Positions 62,362 to 64,000 of a stretch of DNA of 64,000 nt are shown one piece after another. The notes below the pieces were generated by a model that was given only the letters and a program-made list of their open reading frames with translations, was not told the origin of the DNA and ran no database searches. The DNA comes from Bacillota bacterium (GTDB taxonomy: Bacteria > Bacillota > Clostridia > Lachnospirales > Lachnospiraceae): contig JAEWIZ010000016.1 of assembly GCA_023386815.1 (NCBI GenBank), forward strand, positions 1 to 64,000. The letters run 5' to 3'. Each line of letters opens with the position of its first letter. Within the stretch, counting starts at the first letter, position 1. A program made the translations under genes and the position numbers.

Positions 62362-63804
62362 TTATTTTGGAATAATTCTTACACCGGAAAAACTAGGGTC
62401 TTTCATATACTCCCCAAATACAACAGAAGATAGTTTTACACGAATTACAGGTCTTACAGCGTCATTTCGTCTTCCAACATAGTAACTGTCTGTTATACTC
62501 CCAACAGTAAATACATAAGCCGCATACTGATTCGTGATACCCGGTGAGCGAAGCCACCAACAGGTATTTCCATTGTCTTTATTCGCATAACCCTCTACCA
62601 ACGCAGCTTCTGTTAATCTCATCTGCCTTGATTTGCTTTTGTTACTCACACCACTTTGAAATCCATAAGTGTTATTTTGTGCTTCCTCATAGGATAACAA
62701 AAATACTTTGTCTACCGTGTCATTTCCACCGCTTGTCTTATAATTTTTGTTATCATCATTCTTTACCAAGGTATCTTGGATAGCACCCTTTTCTTTATTC
62801 GTAAATGCCGTGTCTAGAAATTCACCATTAAGCCAGGCTCGCATTGTAGAGGTCTCCCAAGTAACATCTTCATAAGAATCATTATAATTTTTACAGATCA
62901 GTCCATATTCTGATAATAACAGCATACTATCTTCTGCTACTTCAAGCACTCGCCAAAGAATTGGCTCAGGCCCATTTGCTTGTTGGTTATCCTGCTCATA
63001 ATGACCGAAATACACCCGGCTCCCTTGCCAGTCATTATCCACCGTATAATCCCTTGCATTAATCGGGTTACTAACAGGAATCGCCGGAGCTTCTGCATTC
63101 ACTACTTCAATTTCAACCTTGCCGGTTTTTATTTTTCCACCGAATCCTACCTTTACGGTAATTAGGGCACTTCCAACTGCTTTTCCTTCTACTATTCCAT
63201 AGATTCCATCGCTTGTTACAAGTGCAACTTCACTTTGATCACTGGTATAAGACAGGTCGTTCATAACTCCTGAGGATACCATAGTCTTGATTTTTGTTGT
63301 TTCCCCAACTTGAATTTTTTCCTTTTCGGCTGTAACAATAACCCTGCCGGGTTTTACCTTCACTACGGTTGTATATTCATAATAGCTGTCTTCTACCAAA
63401 ACCGTAGTAATTATTGACGTGCTTCCTATTTTTTGGCCGATGATTACTTCGTCTGTAACCGTTACAATGTTTTCATCCAAAGAGCGAAAAGCAACCATCT
63501 TAGCAGCCTTGACAGAAGCTTTCATTTTGATTCTTTGGGTATTACCGAAATATAAGGTCACTTCTTCCGGAATTGTTATGTTTATTCCTTTTTCCTCCAG
63601 TTTAGAGATTTCACTAATAACATAGGCTTTCTCGGGAGCGTTGTCGCTCATGGTATCTACTATCCTCTGGTTAGAGTTTTTTTCATTTACCTTGTAGTTA
63701 TCAAGTACAGTACCTGATTTCTTTACTTTTGACCTTTTTGATAATACATAAACCAATGCTATGATAATTATAATGATGCCTATTAAAATAATATAATGTG
63801 GCAT
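62362..63804 (-). CDS. Membrane-anchored Big2/DUF6273 surface protein
   Basis: A 480-residue protein. One N-terminal membrane segment (about 3-20), then two Ig-like Big2 domains (about 75-235; EVTLYFGNTQRIKMKASVKA and GRVIVTAEKEKIQVGETTKI) and a C-terminal DUF6273 domain (about 255-470: VYFGHYEQDNQ, PILWRVLEV, WWLRSPG, RRNDAVRPVIRVKL). DUF6273 is common in clostridial extracellular proteins of unknown function. Presumably outside the cell, anchored by the N-terminus. It has its own ribosome site and terminator. Confidence 0.85.
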   Translation of the reverse strand: MPHYIILIGIIIIIIALVYVLSKRSKVKKSGTVLDNYKVNEKNSNQRIVDTMSDNAPEKAYVISEISKLEEKGINITIPEEVTLYFGNTQRIKMKASVKAAKMVAFRSLDENIVTVTDEVIIGQKIGSTSIITTVLVEDSYYEYTTVVKVKPGRVIVTAEKEKIQVGETTKIKTMVSSGVMNDLSYTSDQSEVALVTSDGIYGIVEGKAVGSALITVKVGFGGKIKTGKVEIEVVNAEAPAIPVSNPINARDYTVDNDWQGSRVYFGHYEQDNQQANGPEPILWRVLEVAEDSMLLLSEYGLICKNYNDSYEDVTWETSTMRAWLNGEFLDTAFTNKEKGAIQDTLVKNDDNKNYKTSGGNDTVDKVFLLSYEEAQNNTYGFQSGVSNKSKSRQMRLTEAALVEGYANKDNGNTCWWLRSPGITNQYAAYVFTVGSITDSYYVGRRNDAVRPVIRVKLSSVVFGEYMKDPSFSGVRIIPK

Positions 63805-63836
63805 AGTTCTTCTCCTTTAGAATGGAGCAGGCTTTG

Positions 63837-64000
63837 CTACTCACTCCATTGATACCAATCAGTATTGGAAAACTTCGTCGATGTACATAAGGTTTTTGTC
63901 ACCTTATGTGCCAGGTTAAATTCTCGCTCCGTCTCTTTGTCGCTTAGAGCATAGAATTCCGTATCCGTTTTCATAAACCAAGTGTAATATATGTTATAAT
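63837..64000 (-). CDS. 3' end of an unidentified gene, cut by the window edge
   Basis: An open minus-strand frame enters from the edge and gives about 54 residues ending FSNTDWYQWSE before TAG. An internal Met (MKTDTEFYALSDKETEREF) could even be the start of a short protein of 46 residues. Acidic and soluble-looking. I do not recognise it. Confidence 0.4.
   Translation of the reverse strand, partial: YNIYYTWFMKTDTEFYALSDKETEREFNLAHKVTKTLCTSTKFSNTDWYQWSE

Noticed and set aside
1..64000. CRISPR array, prophage or insertion sequence
   Set aside because: No regularly spaced repeats, no phage structural genes and no transposase or integrase were found. The only mobile-element candidate is the inverted repeat at 11425-11761.

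Overview
The window looks like a chromosomal segment of an anaerobic, spore-forming, low-GC Firmicute of the Lachnospiraceae type (Clostridium cluster XIVa, Lachnoclostridium/Anaerocolumna-like). The reasons are the AT-rich DNA with AGGAGG ribosome sites, a SigH sporulation sigma factor next to rlmB, two SleC-type spore cortex-lytic proteins, a SleB/CwlJ-type hydrolase, a CIRCE-controlled groESL operon, glycyl radical enzymes, a ferredoxin-fused EtfA, and many clostridial families of unknown function (DUF2225, DUF6062, DUF3810, DUF1848). The species cannot be fixed from sequence alone.

Layout. 1-6.2 kb: a VOC protein, a GNAT acetyltransferase, a 58-residue unknown protein and carAB for carbamoyl phosphate. 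6.5-11.1 kb: a tandem sleC-like pair, a polysaccharide deacetylase, and a thiT-type thiamine transporter gene behind a TPP riboswitch. 11.3-13.8 kb: groESL with CIRCE, followed by a 337-bp imperfect inverted repeat. 14.2-20.1 kb: two Cys-rich DUF proteins, glnS, a cell wall hydrolase and a DUF3810 putative metallopeptidase. 20.3-23.2 kb: metNIQ methionine transport, preceded by a promoter, a Met-rich 38-codon leader ORF and an intrinsic terminator, which suggests ribosome-mediated attenuation. 23.3-31.3 kb: a DUF1848 protein, an aspartate racemase-family protein, tRNA-Pro and tRNA-Thr, sigH, rlmB, the four dTDP-L-rhamnose genes and a small membrane protein. 31.4-35.3 kb: a PAS histidine kinase with a response regulator carrying a degenerate HD-GYP domain, an XRE regulator and a SEC-C protein.

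35.7-51.3 kb is the most distinctive block. It is a nine-gene minus-strand operon encoding glycyl radical enzyme 2, a carboxylate transporter, glycyl radical enzyme 1, an activating enzyme, a CoA transferase, an acyl-CoA ligase, an acyl-CoA dehydrogenase, EtfB and ferredoxin-fused EtfA. A PucR-type regulator is divergent from it. The last five genes have the composition and order of the Acetobacterium woodii caffeate-reduction operon carABCDE. Here they are joined to two paralogous glycyl radical enzymes with an unusual Cys-x-Asp active-site motif. I infer a pathway that imports an organic acid, acts on it by glycyl radical chemistry, activates the product to a CoA thioester and reduces it with an electron-bifurcating complex. 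The substrate is unknown.

51.4-64 kb: a membrane-anchored Ntn amidohydrolase, an unannotated type I toxin-antitoxin-like locus (32-residue hydrophobic peptide), a large repeat-bearing surface protein, a stretch with LytTR-type direct repeats and Cys-rich gene remnants, an AgrC/AgrA-like two-component pair, an ECF transporter operon behind a Fur-like box, a Big2/DUF6273 protein, and the 3' end of an unidentified gene at the window edge.
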